Origin: Loxodes magnus
Lineage: Eukaryota; Ciliophora; Karyorelictea; Loxodida; Loxodidae
Direction: 5' to 3'
DNA length: 64,000 bases
Assembly (NCBI GenBank): GCA_946699065.1
Contig: CAMPDV010000502.1
Span: 124,001-188,000 of the forward strand
Shown here: positions 48,935-62,393 of the stretch, one piece after another
Layout: each line of letters opens with the position of its first letter
Numbering within the stretch: position 1 is the first letter of the stretch
Notes under the pieces: model-generated
Databases searched by the model: none
The model's input: the letters and a program-made list of their open reading frames with translations, nothing else
Told to the model about the DNA's origin: nothing
Translations under genes and position numbers: made by a program

Positions 48935-51670
48935 TAGGAAGAAATAATTGGGACAGATAAGCTTTTGGGTGTTGTTAATATGAAAATCATCTTTATAGAC
49001 ATATATTTAATAATCTACTAATTATTTTCTTCTAGCAGTGGCCACAATGAATAATTAATGAATACTTATCAAATATAAAATTCAAGCTCCTACCGAAATC
49101 GGATAATTGTTTGATGGCCATCTATAATTTTTGGATCAAACTAAGATCCCTTGATTTAAGAATTAAAATCAATTAATCTAAAATATTGCTCCAGCTATTC
49201 TTTTGGCTGAGTTTAAATAAAAAATAATTTTGCTAATATATATAAAGAATGTTAGTTACTAGCATATTATATAAATACTCATCTAGTTATAATTAAATTT
49301 AAATCTATTTTGCTCTATTTTTGCTAGATTTGCATATATTAATAAGCTAAATAATATCATATCCAGTCTTTTAACTTTTGGCTGATAATTTCCAGTTATA
49401 TAATGAGATTATTAAGGTGAACAATTTCACTCTTGTCTATCATGATAGATAATATTGATGGTAAAGGAAATAAAGATATAATTATTATTACATACTACCA
49501 AAGTTTCAAACATTCCAAACTTAAAAAATCTGAGTTAATTAGATAAAAGATGAGATTATTAAAGATAGAAAAAGCATATAAAAAGCTATTAATTACTGAA
49601 AAGGATAGGAAAGACAGGATTTCATATAATCAATTCATAGTATCAAGCAAATGATTAAATTTAGAATTAGAGTATTATATTATTAGTCCAGTAACTAGCC
49701 TTTGAAAATATTTAAAGTAAACTTATTTATTTACTAGATCTGAAAGTAAGCAAATGTTTAATTTAAATATAGTTCATAAAGAAATGCTCTATTAAAAGAA
49801 TGTAAATTTATATATAGCAAACAGAGAAGTTATTAGAACTTATTTTGAAAACGAAGTTAAAATAATTTGATTATCAAGACTAAAGATAACACTAAAAATA
49901 TACCATTTTGTATAATCAATAAATGATTTCACTCTTATTTAGATTAGTATCTTAAAGTCGGACTAAATTAGATAATGGAAAAATAAGCTTTAAACTACAA
50001 AGCAAAGAACTATAAAAGATGAATAATAAAAAGGAGATTAATTATTAATGAAATATTCCAGGTTCGAATTAGATCAATACATTATTAAAGAAAAAAAATT
50101 AAAGATAATTCTTAAATATCTCTATTATTATTATGTTTAAAGCTTATTACTCTTATTAAAAGTTTCCAAAACAAAGCAATAAAAAATCATCACCATTTAA
50201 AAATTAATTTTATATATAGATATAGATTTGGTGGTATTATTTTAGTTTTATATCATATTTATAATATTTTATCATTTTAATTAGTATGGGGACATCACAT
50301 ATATGGTTGATATAATATACGAAAGGAAACTATTATAACATTTAATTATTTTTTAAATTATTGCTTTGTGAAGTGTTATTTATAATAAGAACTAAGCGAT
50401 AATTTAATGTAGTTATAATCAATTTGAAATTATAAATTATTGCTTCTCGAATTGATTAATAAAAAATTCCTAGCAGACAGTTTTTATTAAGATTAATTTA
50501 CTTATGGACTTTAAACTTTTAATTAAAATAAAATTAAACACTATCTAAGTGTCTATATACATTTAACTTTATTATATTCATATAAAATTTAATTATATGA
50601 TAAATCAATTTATATTGTAGAGCAAAATTAAAACCCTAATATTTTTTTAATACTATATCTTAAATAATTTCGTTGTTGTTCTTAAATTTTATATATATGT
50701 ATTAATATACAGCAAGAGTTTAAATCGAGAATTTTGCGAATATGAATTTTGGTGTTTTCATTCCTTTCCTTAAGTGCTTCAAGTTAAATATATTTCATTA
50801 ATTAATTTTTATTATCAAAACAGCTTAATTTTATCCATTTAGCTGAAAATTCGAGATGATATACTAAGTTTCATCTCAAAGTTGTATTAGCATTCTATTA
50901 AAAGGTATTCAAAATTATAAAAAATCAGTATTTTATTAGCCTTTTTCATCTCCATATCAATTCGATCTCATCAACTTTGCATATTCATCCAAACTCAAAA
51001 TATTATTCTATTTTTTTAACTAACTTACTCGTTTCTGATTTCATGATAGATTAGAAATATATATATTTCTACATATCGATCAAACATAATTATAAAGTAC
51101 TATACTCAAAGTGGTGATAAAATCAGAATTCAAGTTTATTTTAGCTATATTTATTAATCTCTCCAACTAACTCTAGCCATTTCATTTTTCACAAGATAAT
51201 ACCATATAAATCTTAAAAGTCAAATGAAATAGATAAATAATAGATTTTATATTATTTAGTAAGTATGAAGAACTAGCTATTTTATATTTATTGCTATTAT
51301 AAAAGTAAATTTACAGCTTATGTTCATATATCATTAAATAGTGAAATTACTTCGATCTTTTCGATTTTTTTAATAATAATTAAGTCTAAATTCAGATAAA
51401 GTTACAAAGGATATGTTTCTTATATTTTTGGTATGTAATATAATTTTTAATTTTTTTCTAAATATAAAGATTCGATTTTTAATCTTAATAAATAAACTTT
51501 TTGCTTATCATAGTATTTTCTTTTACAAAATAAATAAAAGTTATGTGATATATTAATTAAGCATAACTGTAAAAATAAAATTTGACTTAAAAAAGTTTTA
51601 GTATGTTGAATGTATCTCCTTACTCTAAATGTATTTTGAGATATCTTTTAATAATCTTTTTATAAACTTA
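48935..51670. other. Long AT-rich region without supported genes
   Basis: 2.7 kb of extremely AT-rich sequence. A short plus-strand frame near 49047-49220 (KIQAPTEIGQLFDGHL) has some protein character but is too weak to call. Otherwise nothing seen. Confidence 0.4.
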
Positions 51671-53879
51671 TCAAATCATATGAATATAAAGAATCTTCGA
51701 TGTTCTTTTAATCATCTTATGTATCATACTTATAAATTACATTTTCTACTGCTAGTCAATTGTAACAAAATACACAGTTTCTGTTTTTTGATGGAAATTA
51801 TTATCCATCATATATAAGATTTTTTCTATTATATAATAAGGTTTAAGATAAGCAGCTCTTGCACTACTATTTACTTTATCTTCTATCAAAAGCTCCTAGA
51901 GAACTTGTTTATTTAAATAGTCTATATCCTAACTATTCCCGAGTCAATTGCTATTTTAGTTATTATATTCAAATATTCCGTCGATTCTTTCAAGTTCATT
52001 TGAGTATATAGCTCCTCCAAATGTTATAATTCTGTCTCATGCGTTACATACTCCGAAAGAGCGTATTTTTATTATATGCTTTTAAATTATATTATGCTTA
52101 TCATTTTTTAAGTTATACCTCTCACACTCATTAGTATGACTACGATTATCTTATCCTTAATGATTTTATAATAAAACTGCTATAGCATAGAATTCTCAGT
52201 AATTATTTCGTGGCGATTGTTTTAATTTTTTAGGGTATAATAAGCTAACTGCATTCATATTCATCTTTTATATTTATGATATTTTTAATGTGATGCTATT
52301 ATATCTAGCTTCCTGCCTATGTAATCTAAGTATCTGCTATTTATTATGAATATGTAGTATTGCTATCAATTACTTCTAGATAGAGGAAAGTTTTATAAGT
52401 CTATTTCGTTGAAAGTTTATCATATGTTTATATTTAATTCGAATTTACTTTTTATATGCAATACTTTATTTAATCTTTAAGCTGGTGTAAATCTAGAACT
52501 CCTATCAGCTAGTCGATCTAATTTTATTTTAAATTAATCTCAAAAAGTATTATAATTTTTATGCTTTTGAAGCTATATAATCTTTAGCTTTCTAAGTCAA
52601 TTTTTACTTTGTTTAAGTTTTTTTGCAATAACTAAATTTAGAATTTTTGTTTCTCACTTATCTATTTGATTCTTTTTTTGCTCTACTTTTAATTTATCTG
52701 AAAATGATTATGATTATTTTGTTTTTAGATCCTAGTTATTTAGATCTATTTTCTACAGCTTTTTAGTTAGTTCTTATATCTAAAAATCTTTTTTTCAATT
52801 TATTATTCCTAGTACTTTCACTTTATTTATTATTGCTCGCTTTTTTTTATTGTTGTACTGTCTACTATAGTTCATCAATTATTTTTTTATAGGATTTTTC
52901 ATTTTATTTAACTTGAACTCTTTAATCTTACATTTCTATTTATCGTTTCTAAACTGCCTCCTGCCGAAAATTGTATGGTTACATCAATTAATTTACTTCT
53001 TTAGGTTTTATTTTTCTTAAAAATATTTCTTTAATGATATTATCAAACTTTTCTTTAGAATCATTATTTATATATTATTAGAGACCTTTCATTTTCTCCA
53101 AATAGTTACTTAAGCTTTTTATATGCACATTTTTTAAGTTAAAATGATTCTAGTTATGTATCATTATCTCACTTAATGAACTATATTTATTTACAAAGTC
53201 CTAAGCTGATATTAGATTTGCTTCTAATTCAATCGCATCGTTTCAAGGTTTTAACATTTATCTTTGAGTAGCTGCTCCCTCATTTAATATTACAAATATC
53301 TTGCTATACTGTCATTATCATCTCCAAATACTTATTTTCCTCATACTATAAGATTTTTCTATTTTATTAGCTATTTTTTATACTATCTCTCAAGCATTAA
53401 TGAAGTAACTAAAGTTAGGCATTATTATTTTTTCTCAAGTCATCTAAAAATTCTTCTCATTTCAGTATTAATGTCCTTAAGCTAAGAAAAGCATTATTAG
53501 GTTATGTTTATATTATCTACCAAGCAATAAAATTTCATTTCTAACTAATGAAGTTAACACATTCTGGTTTTTTTTTGTCTAACTCTTCAAGTATTTTTTA
53601 ATCAACCGACATTTTTTTCACTTCTTTAGTCTGAATTAATTATGAATTGAAGTTTAAGTTCTTAAGCATTTATAAAATTCTAGTATCTGGGAAGTTCTTC
53701 ATTTCTATCCAGCTTAATATTCTATTAGCCTCATTATGTTTAATTTATACAGACTTAGTTAAATTTTTAATTTTATTATAATTCTCACTTAGTTTGCATA
53801 TGCTTCCAATTGAAAGACACTTGACTTCATATGCTTGTCATATTTCTGCTTCAAACCAACAAAACTCATATTAAAGAGT
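51671..53879 (-). CDS. Coiled-coil protein with C-terminal kelch-like repeats
   Basis: Starts MSFVGLKQKYDKHMKSSVFQ. An intron of about 35 nt is supported near 53790 (gtgagaattat...ctaag), and at least one more is needed downstream. Residues 50-450 are coiled coil (QTKEVKKMSVDQKILEELDK, later KVKIDLESQRLYSFK). The C-terminal part alternates short beta stretches of kelch type (CYSSFIIK; VCNAWDRIITFGGAIYSNEL). It ends IHMI and TGA. Several TGA are read as Trp. Kelch propellers usually bind protein partners. Exon structure in the middle is approximate. Confidence 0.55.
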
Positions 53880-54102
53880 ATTTTCTACATTCAAAATCAC
53901 CATTATTATTTCATTTTCGTCAATCCCGGTTACATCAAAACGGATGAAGGGAATTTTCCTTTTTTATTAATATTATTTAAATCCTTTTATCCTTTATTTA
54001 AATGATGTAGCTTTAAATTTAGTTTCTTTCCTTGAAAATGATAAAATGTAACTTCCCTCTTTATATTTAAAGTTGTCTTGCAGGTTAAGAGTGATCTTAA
54101 AA

Positions 54103-54153
54103 GAAGTGCTTTTGATGATAATGAAGTGCTTTTGATGATAATGAAGTGCTTTT
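54103..54153. repeat. 20-bp tandem repeat, 2.5 copies
   Basis: gaagtgcttttgatgataat at 54103-54122 and 54123-54142, then a partial copy. It lies just downstream of the dynein light chain stop, probably in its 3' untranslated region or in the promoter of the kelch-like gene. Confidence 0.85.
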
Positions 54154-54186
54154 TCTAAACAGAAATATATAAATTTTGTTAATAAA

Positions 54187-54549
54187 TCAAAATCCTACGA
54201 CAAAGACTGTAACAAGACACCACATGCTTTTGTTGCTTTGGTCTTTTTTATCTTTAGGCCAACATACTTGTATAAAACCATCATTACCACCATCAAAATA
54301 GCTGCTTGTAGTGCTATGAAGACCTGCTCCGTTTCTCTACATAATGCAACATGTTACTATATACTTGTAAGGCTTGAAGGTTTCTGTCAAGCCTTTTATC
54401 ACTTTTTCACAAATTGTGTTTATCCAGTGTTAAACCTTTGACTCGTCTCATGGTACATTCGTAAGAGTTTCTTCTATACATTATTGAGCGATTCCTTCAA
54501 CTTATCCATGATCAAAAACTAATTCTTCACCTTCTCCTATATCTACCAT
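54187..54549 (-). CDS. DYNLT: Tctex-type dynein light chain, 120 aa
   Basis: Single exon of 121 codons starting MVDIGEGEELVFDHG. The C-terminal half is diagnostic: [20 protein letters not shown] (family K-YIVTCxIMQKNGAGLH), then STTSSYFDGGNDGFIQVCWP (SSCFWDxxTDGSCTVRWE), then MWCLVTVFVVGF (MYCIVSVFGLxI). Full family length. Light chain of cytoplasmic/axonemal dynein that dimerises and binds the intermediate chain. Its start is 105 bp from the divergent gene at 54655. Confidence 0.95.
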
Positions 54550-54654
54550 TATATATGTCTACTTTAAAACAATTGTAAAACGAATACACAAACCAACTGT
54601 AAAAGCTGTCAAAGATAATAAAACATAATCGAGTAAAAAGTTGAAGTAGCACAA
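54550..54654. promoter_or_regulatory. Compact divergent promoter
   Basis: 105 bp between two divergent start codons (dynein light chain and the 54655 gene). No element identified; assigned by position only. Confidence 0.35.
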
Positions 54655-55342
54655 ATGGAGCTCATTAATAGTCCTAAGACAATTAAAACCAATTGAATAA
54701 CGGTAGATCATAAAGTCCAACCTCTTGAGATGCTGAACTTACCAAAAGAAATATTGAAATCCTTCGTTCTAATAAATAAGTACTCACAGGAGAGTTAGAT
54801 TCACTTAAAAATTATTTCGACATTCTCGTGTAATAAAACAGATCCTTACAGGTACTTTCTTTCATTCAGACTTAGCTAAATATTGAGCTTTAAAAGAAGT
54901 AAAATATATAGATCATGGTAGCGCGGTTAGATGACTTGAAGTAGTAAAATAAGCTTTTGTTTAGCAAATGAAGATAACTGAATGGATAATATTATTAGGC
55001 AAGAAAGATTATGGAGTAAAGCATTTTTGGATGCTACGATGAAGAATAAACAAGATAAGCAGCCTATATAGAATATTAGAATTAATAGCTCAAGAACATT
55101 CTTTAGCTTGGATAGATTTCTGATCCAAATATTTAAGAACAAATGCATGACCTTGAGGAGAAAGAAACGTAATAGCAACTGATGTAGTAACTATAGAAAA
55201 TCAGCTAAAAAAGGAAGTATAATAGAGCTAAAGTCAGGTCACAAGAAAGTTCGCTGAACATTACTCCAGGGATAAGTCCGAAAAAAGCGTACCTGCTCAG
55301 TTCTCCGACAAATAAAGAAGTTAGTTTGTCTTATAGCTTTGA
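54655..55342 (+). CDS. Hypothetical basic protein, 219 aa
   Basis: Starts MELINSPKTIKTNWITVDHK. An intron of 28 nt (55169-55196) joins RRKKQ to NQLKKEVQQSQSQV, giving 220 codons. It ends SDKQRSQFVLQL and TGA. Basic, with several TGA as Trp; an additional intron near 54920 is possible. Family unknown. It converges on the TraB-family gene. Confidence 0.5.
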
Positions 55343-55539
55343 TTCATTCAATAATGTTTTATGATTAATTTATTCCTTTATTTCATATAAAAGAACTATT
55401 AATAGCCTTCTCTGCTTTCTTGCTTCTCAGATTAATAAAATAGACTCGAAATAATCATATGAAGGATTTAGGAGTGATACAACTTAAGAAATTTTCAAAA
55501 AAATGTTTAAAATGTTTATTAAAATCGGAATTTTTCAGA

Positions 55540-56793
55540 TCAAGCTGGCTGCTAAATTAACTTTTTAGTTTCAGTTTGCTCAATCTTATCGACCTTAAGG
55601 AGATTGTTTCTTACATTGGAGTACTTGTGATACATTTCTAAGAAGTATCCTTTATAATATTTAAGATCCTATTCAGTATAGTCGGGTAAACTCTCTCTTA
55701 AATAAGGGAAAGGATTAGTTAAGTATTTTTATGCCCATGCTTTGGAATCAAGCATAATGTCCATGATAGCTTATTTTTCTATAAGCATTTCATCACTTTC
55801 TCCTTGCAATCTATCTGGAACATGAGTTGCTTGAGACCAGTTTATTCCAGCAGGAGGTCCTACCCAATATCTCTGTATTGGAACGAAATGAGGAGATCCT
55901 ACAAAAGCGAGACTTTGTTTGCCTGCTTAAAAAGATTCTTTGATAAAGGCAGTCAGATAAAGATCCCTAGGCATCTAAAAGATATGTGGGAAATAAGTCA
56001 AAGTAGTTTCTTCCATTGTAATAAGCTACCCACTTTCTTTTAAATGTTTGTTGTTCTTATGAATAACATATTCAAACATTTCTTTAAGAGTATTTAAAGG
56101 AATGGTATTTCCTAATTGCATGCGTAGAAGTTACTCAGGCATATCGCAGAGTACTACTCTAGCTTTTCCCATTAGCAGTGTATATATCCATTTATTTAAA
56201 TTTGCATATTTACTTGATTGAAGTCCAAGAATTTATTGGTTGATTGTTTGTATGAAAACATCCTTTAATTACTCATGAGCAACTGGATCTTGTAAGTTCG
56301 GGTAATTGAAAGTAGTTAAGGCTTTGCCAAGTTCTATTTGTTCATGGTGCTTGTTTTGGTTAATTATATCGAGAGTTATATTGTTGATAACGCATTCGTC
56401 CCAAGTTAATGGAACTGGATGATCGATACTAAACATTCCTTTTTCGCTATATTCAGGAGTATTTTAAAGTGCAAGTTTGTGAGAAACAAAACGCTATCTA
56501 CTAAGGTAGTGCATAGGATCATATTACAACATGACTATATCAGGTTTGTAAAGTTTCATGCTGGTATATAGAGGATCCTATTCCTGTTACTAGTACTCTA
56601 CTGGAACTGTAGGCACACTAGTTAAAACCAATTTTTCATCCGAAGACAAAGGCTTACCATCTGGAGCCAATAAATCTGGCATTTCTAATGTTTAGACTAC
56701 TTTTGTTAGCATAGCTAGCTTTTAATTAGTTAGATATTCTTCTTTTTTCATTACTTTGTATGTTCTCTGTAAAATCTTCCCGAATCTTTGCAT
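55540..56793 (-). CDS. TraB/PrgY-family protein, 417 aa
   Basis: Single exon of 418 codons. The start MQRFGKILQRTYKVMKKEE has a basic amphipathic character that could be a mitochondrial presequence. Family landmarks: MLQYDPMHYLSRQRF and LTWDECVINNI (N-terminal region), LLMGKARVVLCDMPEQLLRM (equivalent of the GxxxAxxxGAxxxLxDR core) and SLAFVGSPHFVPIQRYW (VGxxHvxGI). The TraB fold occurs in bacterial pheromone-shutdown proteins and eukaryotic TRABD, where a mitochondrial location is reported. Activity here is inferred only at family level. Confidence 0.78.
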
Positions 56794-58631
56794 GTTTTTA
56801 TTTATTTGACACTAAAAATTAAATTAAAGCTTTTCGCTTTAAATCGTAAAGCATTATTGAGATTCGAAAGCAATAAATCTGCCTTATAATGGTATATTAA
56901 TATAGAATACAAAAAATAATTACGATCCATTAAAATTTAATATGGTATCATATCTGTTTAGATCCTATAGTATTATTAAAGCCATAACAAAAAACAATCC
57001 ACACTTTTCTTAGTTAAGTTTAAAACTACATCCTTTATTATTAACCTTGAAAGTAATAAAGTTATAGCATTTTTATTAATATTTTGATTACAATCTTTAT
57101 TAACTTATTTCAGTGATAAATGGACTTAACAGTATTTATTTAACTGTCTCTTATTTACACATGAGTGCTATTTTAAAATTGCTTTTGTATATATTTATTT
57201 CTAGCTTTTCCAAATTAATTTTTAACCTTTTATCTTGACTCTTTAAAGAAAAATGACTCAATATAGATTATATCTGTTATTGTTAATCATATGATTTGTA
57301 TAGTTTCAGACTAGAAATATCAGTATTTAAAGAATAAATAATTTTGTATATAATATTATCTTAGTTTTAATATTCATAGCTCAGCTTATATTTTTATTTT
57401 GAGACTAGTGAAACCAAAATAAAGAGATTATATACCAAAAAATTTTCTTCGATAAAGTTTAAAATTACTTAGTTAATAACCTTATTAAAACTAGTGTATT
57501 TAGATTTATAAGCATGAGATTAGATTTAAATACCTCATTACTTTTTCTATAATTATTAAATATTAGAGTACTAAAGCATTATTATCTTGGTACTACAATC
57601 ATTAATTAAAAATTGATAATCTTTGTATCCATTAATAGGTAAGGATTCTGGTACTATTGGTGCTCATTTCTTATCTTAATTTAAAAGATAATATTAATAA
57701 TTTCCTCTTTTCTTCTTATAAATGCTAGTTTAAAGAGATATTATAGGATTAGGGATAATTAAATATCTATTATATATCTTTCTTACTCTCTGCTTTCGTT
57801 TAAAACTTATCAAAAACGGAGATTAAATGAAAGATATTTCTTGGAGATTTAAATAGCTAAATTAGCTATAATCTTTTTTAAATTTTATACCGTTAAAAAC
57901 TTCCTGTGATAGAGATTAGAATGCTATGATTCCATGTAGAATAGCATTAAAGCAGTTATATTTCAAGAGAAGTGAATTCATCTCAATTCAAAATATTAAA
58001 TAATAGGTAGAATCATAAAATTAATAGCATAGCAATGCAAGTACTAATAAGATATAATATTACTTTAGGTATTTTATTAGCAGTACTTAAAGAATAGTAG
58101 AAATACTCTTAGCTGCTATTTAATTTAAATACCTATCAATATTTTAGTTTAGATGAATTACTTTTTTCTTGATCAGTTTGATATTTGAGAGACACAGTCA
58201 TTATTTTATTGATTTGCTTCTGGCAATCATTTCAGATATTTATAATTGATGGTAATGGAATCGCTTAAAGTTTCTCTACCTTTAATCACATATGGTAAGG
58301 TCAGCTTTGATTCTTTCTAAGTACGTTATTTTGCTATATTTAGTGAAAAATTCTTTTAGTTATAAATTATGAATTAGAACCTTTTTATTAAGCACATAAG
58401 GCAAATAGTTTTTTTATCTTACTATCAAACTTTTATTTAGATACATATGAGATTAAGTTAAATTATCTTTGATTACTTATATAAGTTAAGAAATTGATAG
58501 CTTGATAGTTGGAATAATATATCCTATGATATTTTAAAAAGATAGAAATGATTGCATGATGATGGTGTTAAGTTACTATACTATTCTTAAAAAGAATTAA
58601 CTAAATTTCCTAAAATTCTTTAAACAAAAGA
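56794..58631. other. AT-rich intergenic region
   Basis: 1.8 kb with no convincing coding frame on either strand. Confidence 0.4.
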
Positions 58632-59339
58632 TCATAAAGGAGTGAAGTTAGAGTTGCCTATTTCTTTTTGCAGATGCTTTTGGTCCTAACTCTTTAGGAT
58701 GTTTTTCACTAGAATTTGCTCCTATTTAGCTAGTCTCTCAATCTCTCTTTACTTATCTTGCTGCTTTTTTCTCTCCTGTTCGAGTTGTTTTGCTATTTCC
58801 TACTTTTTCTTCTCTAGCTTCCAGTTTTTTAAAAGTTCTATCTTTTCTTTAGTTTTTTTATGCTGTTCTCTAATTATTGCAACCTTGTTCTATTTCTCAA
58901 TTTCGAGTAATGCCAACAACTCTCTTCGCTTTATTAAATTTCCATCCTTGACTTCTTTAGCTTTGAGAGCCTCTAATTTTTTCTTATCACTGAGTTCCTT
59001 GTGAATTTCGTTCTTTTATGTATGTAAGCTTTCTCTCATCTACTAAACATACTTCTTAGTGTATTAATCAAGTTATTACTTGTATTCCTAAATTTTTTAC
59101 CTCCTTTCGTGTCTCTAAGTGCTTATATCTCGAGCTGTCTTTATTTTTTTAGCATACCTAGCATTTATAGCCATTCTCCTCTAAGATCTTTCTTACTCTA
59201 ACTGAAGTAGGCGAATTCTATTCATCATAGAGGTAGTTTCTGACTCAAGAAGTTTTCTATTCTTAATAGCATCTGCAAGAGACTTACTACTTGGAAAGGT
59301 GGGTTGATACTCTATAGGTTATAATTAATTATCCTACAT
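58632..59339 (-). CDS. Coiled-coil protein, 235 aa
   Basis: Single exon of 236 codons from MQDNQLQPIEYQPTFPSSKS. From residue 30 it is almost continuous charged helix (MMNRIRLLQLEQERSQRRMA, then KKTKEKIELLKNWKLEKKKQ, then EIERLAKQEQILVKNIL). It is typical of axonemal or basal-body CCDC proteins in ciliates, but no specific family is recognised. Confidence 0.75.
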
Positions 59340-60888
59340 AATTAAGCAGGCTAATATTATAAGACAGTCTAAATTACTAGAGGTTGGTTTAAATATTTAA
59401 GTTTATTAACATTCTTAGAATTTAATTAGCCTTTCAAATATGTTACTCTTACACCTTAAGTAGGGTTATATTTTATGCACCAAATCCTTAGAAATTTGCT
59501 TTTAATCGGTCTTCTCTGTTTGTATTAAATACCTTTGCTCGTTTAATGACTCTCTTGTATGAAGAAATATCTATTTGAGTATTCGTCTGCAATTCTTGTT
59601 ATTGGTGAGTGAAGCATTAGAACTGTTTGCTAATAGAAATGAGAATTAAAATTGCTTGCTTTAAATACATTTAAATGCTATATGCTAAACTAGGAACTTC
59701 TCTTCTTTACACCGATAAGCAAATTATCATATCTTCTATATAAAAGATTTCTCCCTTTCTTTACTAAGCACTATTTAAAATTTTCACCTTAATAGATCAA
59801 CATGTCAATAAGATATACAGCTTAAAAGCAATATCAATTAAGAAAATAATAAAGTTTGTGAATTAGATTTGGAAATACAGCTTCTCATTAGTGCTAACTA
59901 AATAGAACTGAAAATATAAGAGTTAATTATCTAAATTGATGTACTGATATTGAACTTATGATTAAGTTACTCTTTAATTTACATATTTCAAAACATAACT
60001 CCATTCTAGGATTATTTCAGCTTATTAATGAGAAATAGGTTCTTATAAAAGGATATTTCGATTAAAAGTAATTAATATTTAAGAGGTAAGGGCAACTATA
60101 TAAATCTAAAGGGTAAATTACTTATCAAATTTATAGTCAAATAAATGAGAGATATAGAGAATAATCAAAGAAAGATGAAATACTACAATACTGAAATAGT
60201 ATGAATTTAATATTCTTCCATTAAATAAAAAAACCACAAAGGACAAAAGGGTGAAAATGCTAAATGCTTCATGTACATATATTTTTAAGATGGATAAGGC
60301 ATATCATCCAATAATAATGCAATAGGATATAGTTTAGAGATAAGCTATTTTACTAAACTTTGTAGATTTAAAAAGTAATTAAATGATAAAGTTAGTTATT
60401 GCATTCGATTGTATATTATCAACTTTCTATATCACAATGAAGATATCATTTATATGTTGTTTTATATAATTCATAACTACAAGAGTGCTTAAACTATTTA
60501 TAAGAGAAATGCATGATAGGAAGATGGAGATCTAGATATATACTAGATATCTCATAACTCTAAGATAAAATACTAAATGAAAAAAGATTCTAAAAGGCTA
60601 ATGTTCAATGCTTATACTTTATAATGACTCAAATAATAAATTGCAAACCACTCTAAGATAAAATAAACAAAACAAAGCGCTAAAAGTATTAAATATAATA
60701 GACAAGAATTACTTCTAATAAATAAATTCCTTTTGATATAATAATTATACTCTATCTTCAAAATTAAAAGACCTATGTTTAAATAAGTAATTGCATATGA
60801 TATTTTATATGTTTAAGATATTAGGAAATATTAAAATAAAAATAATAACTTAAAATTAGTAATATCGTTGTATATCCTTTGTCTACTA
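59340..60888. other. AT-rich region without supported genes
   Basis: 1.5 kb. No protein-like frame that I would defend and no RNA gene. Confidence 0.35.
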
Positions 60889-61185
60889 TCAATAGTCTTT
60901 GATATATTCCAAGTTTCGCTTGATATGCTTTTAGAGCTTATTAACTATCTTATATACTTATAATATTCCCTACTGAGAGATTTAATATCTATCTATAATA
61001 TACTTATAAAGCTTTCCCTTTAACTCAAAACACTGAAAAACATTATCTAGTTTAAAGTCCAAGATAAATCTGGATCTCAAAGTATTAAATTTGAATAGCA
61101 ATCTTGATTGCTTAAATAATACTGGTAATAATTGAGTAAATATTACTTAATGAAAAGATTTGAAGTTTGCTAAATAAACCATCAT
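60889..61185 (-). CDS. Hypothetical small protein, about 98 aa
   Basis: Frame from MMVYLANFKSFHQVIFTQ to TGA, including RSRFILDFKLDNVFQCFELK and KLQKHIKRNLEYIKDY. The frame is open further upstream with similar composition, so the start is uncertain. Family unknown. Confidence 0.35.
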
Positions 61186-61519
61186 TCAGAGTGTTGAAGC
61201 TAATAAATCTTTACAATTGTAAGAGAGTGCTTGTAGTAAGCATAAATGTTTGGTAGTTTATATACTTGTTTAAAAGTTGCTAAAGTTAAGGTATTTTAAA
61301 CTTTAGATAACACTGGAAAATAATTTTATTACTGAAGTTATCTTACTAAGTCTAACGATAAAACTCGAGTGATGGGCATACTAAAAGATATTAGAAGTTG
61401 CTGAGACAAAGGCAAGAAGAGTTTGAAATAGTTGATAGTCTTAAATAGAGGGATGGAAAAAAGGATATAAGTCTTCAAATTAAACGATTATTTCAAATTA
61501 ACTATTAAATAAGTTGAGT

Positions 61520-61780
61520 TCAAGCGATTTTGAGGTGTGGGAACACATAATTCATAACCTCCTCAGCGTTTTTGTGAGCTGGTCGCTTAACTTCCTCTAC
61601 GCCCATAGCAACATCCGCATAGAAACTGTAAACGCAGTTATATCCACAGCCACCGAAACCTCCTTGAATTTAGGGTGGAACAAATTCATATTAAGATTAT
61701 GGTCCCAAAGGAAATCTCTGTTTAAGATCTCTTTCGTAAATAGTTTCGTAGAATGTTCGGTAAATATAGGACAGCACCAT
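61520..61780 (-). CDS. Small protein, 86 aa
   Basis: 87 codons from MVLSYIYRTFYETIYERDLK. The middle FVPPQIQGGFGGCGYNCVYS is Gly/Cys-rich, and the end is KNAEEVMNYVFPHLKIA. It is clearly less AT-rich than its surroundings and uses TAA for Gln, so it is probably a real, well-expressed gene. Size and composition suggest a small subunit of a mitochondrial complex, but this is a guess. Confidence 0.6.
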
Positions 61781-62393
61781 TTTGCTTTATTATTTTCTTT
61801 AATTATAAATGTAAACTCAAACTCCATATCACTCAAATCTTATAAATAACCTTAGCCTTAAGAAGAATTAAACAATCAAAACACCTCTTTCCTCTATACT
61901 ACTACTCTCTATGTACAAACTAATGAAGATAGTATAAAAGAATGACCAGCATTATTTATATTAAGACCATTTAATACTAAGAGTTTATATTAAAACATGC
62001 TCTTAAACAATCTTTATACTTATACCTTTAAAGAGATAAATATAAGCAATATTCTAATTGATACTTGAACAAACTATTTAAAGCAGATAATTTAAGAACA
62101 TAGCTATAAACCTATTAACTATTTGATGGTTATTAATACTTAGAATGAAGCTAATATCTATCCACTAAGCATTATATATAGGACTATATACTATCAATAT
62201 GCATTACTAGTTATAAAAGAATAGTTCTGTGGAATGAATAAGGGTGGTCATTATGAAAGCAAACATCTTAAATTTAAATTTCTATGGTGGATAAAGCAGA
62301 GTTTGAGTATTTGTTTAAAGTGTTCTGTTTAATTTATAGAAGAGTAAAAATAGGCTTATTTGACAGAAATTACCCATTAATAATAATTCCATT
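61781..62393. other. Divergent intergenic region
   Basis: 613-bp AT-rich spacer between the divergent 86-aa gene and RanBP1. It should hold both promoters. No element identified. Confidence 0.4.

Noticed and set aside
50055-50075. tRNA T-arm-like ggttcgaatt
   Set aside because: No acceptor stem, anticodon arm or D-arm can be paired around it.
54238-55178. Plus- and minus-strand ORFs overlapping the dynein light chain and the 54655 gene
   Set aside because: The Tctex motif set fixes the true frame at 54187-54549, and the 28-nt intron model fixes the other; the remaining ORFs have no protein signature.
61514-61849. Overlapping standard-code ORFs of 111 and 79 codons on opposite strands
   Set aside because: A third frame (61520-61780, minus) gives a coherent protein with Met start and TGA stop and better composition.
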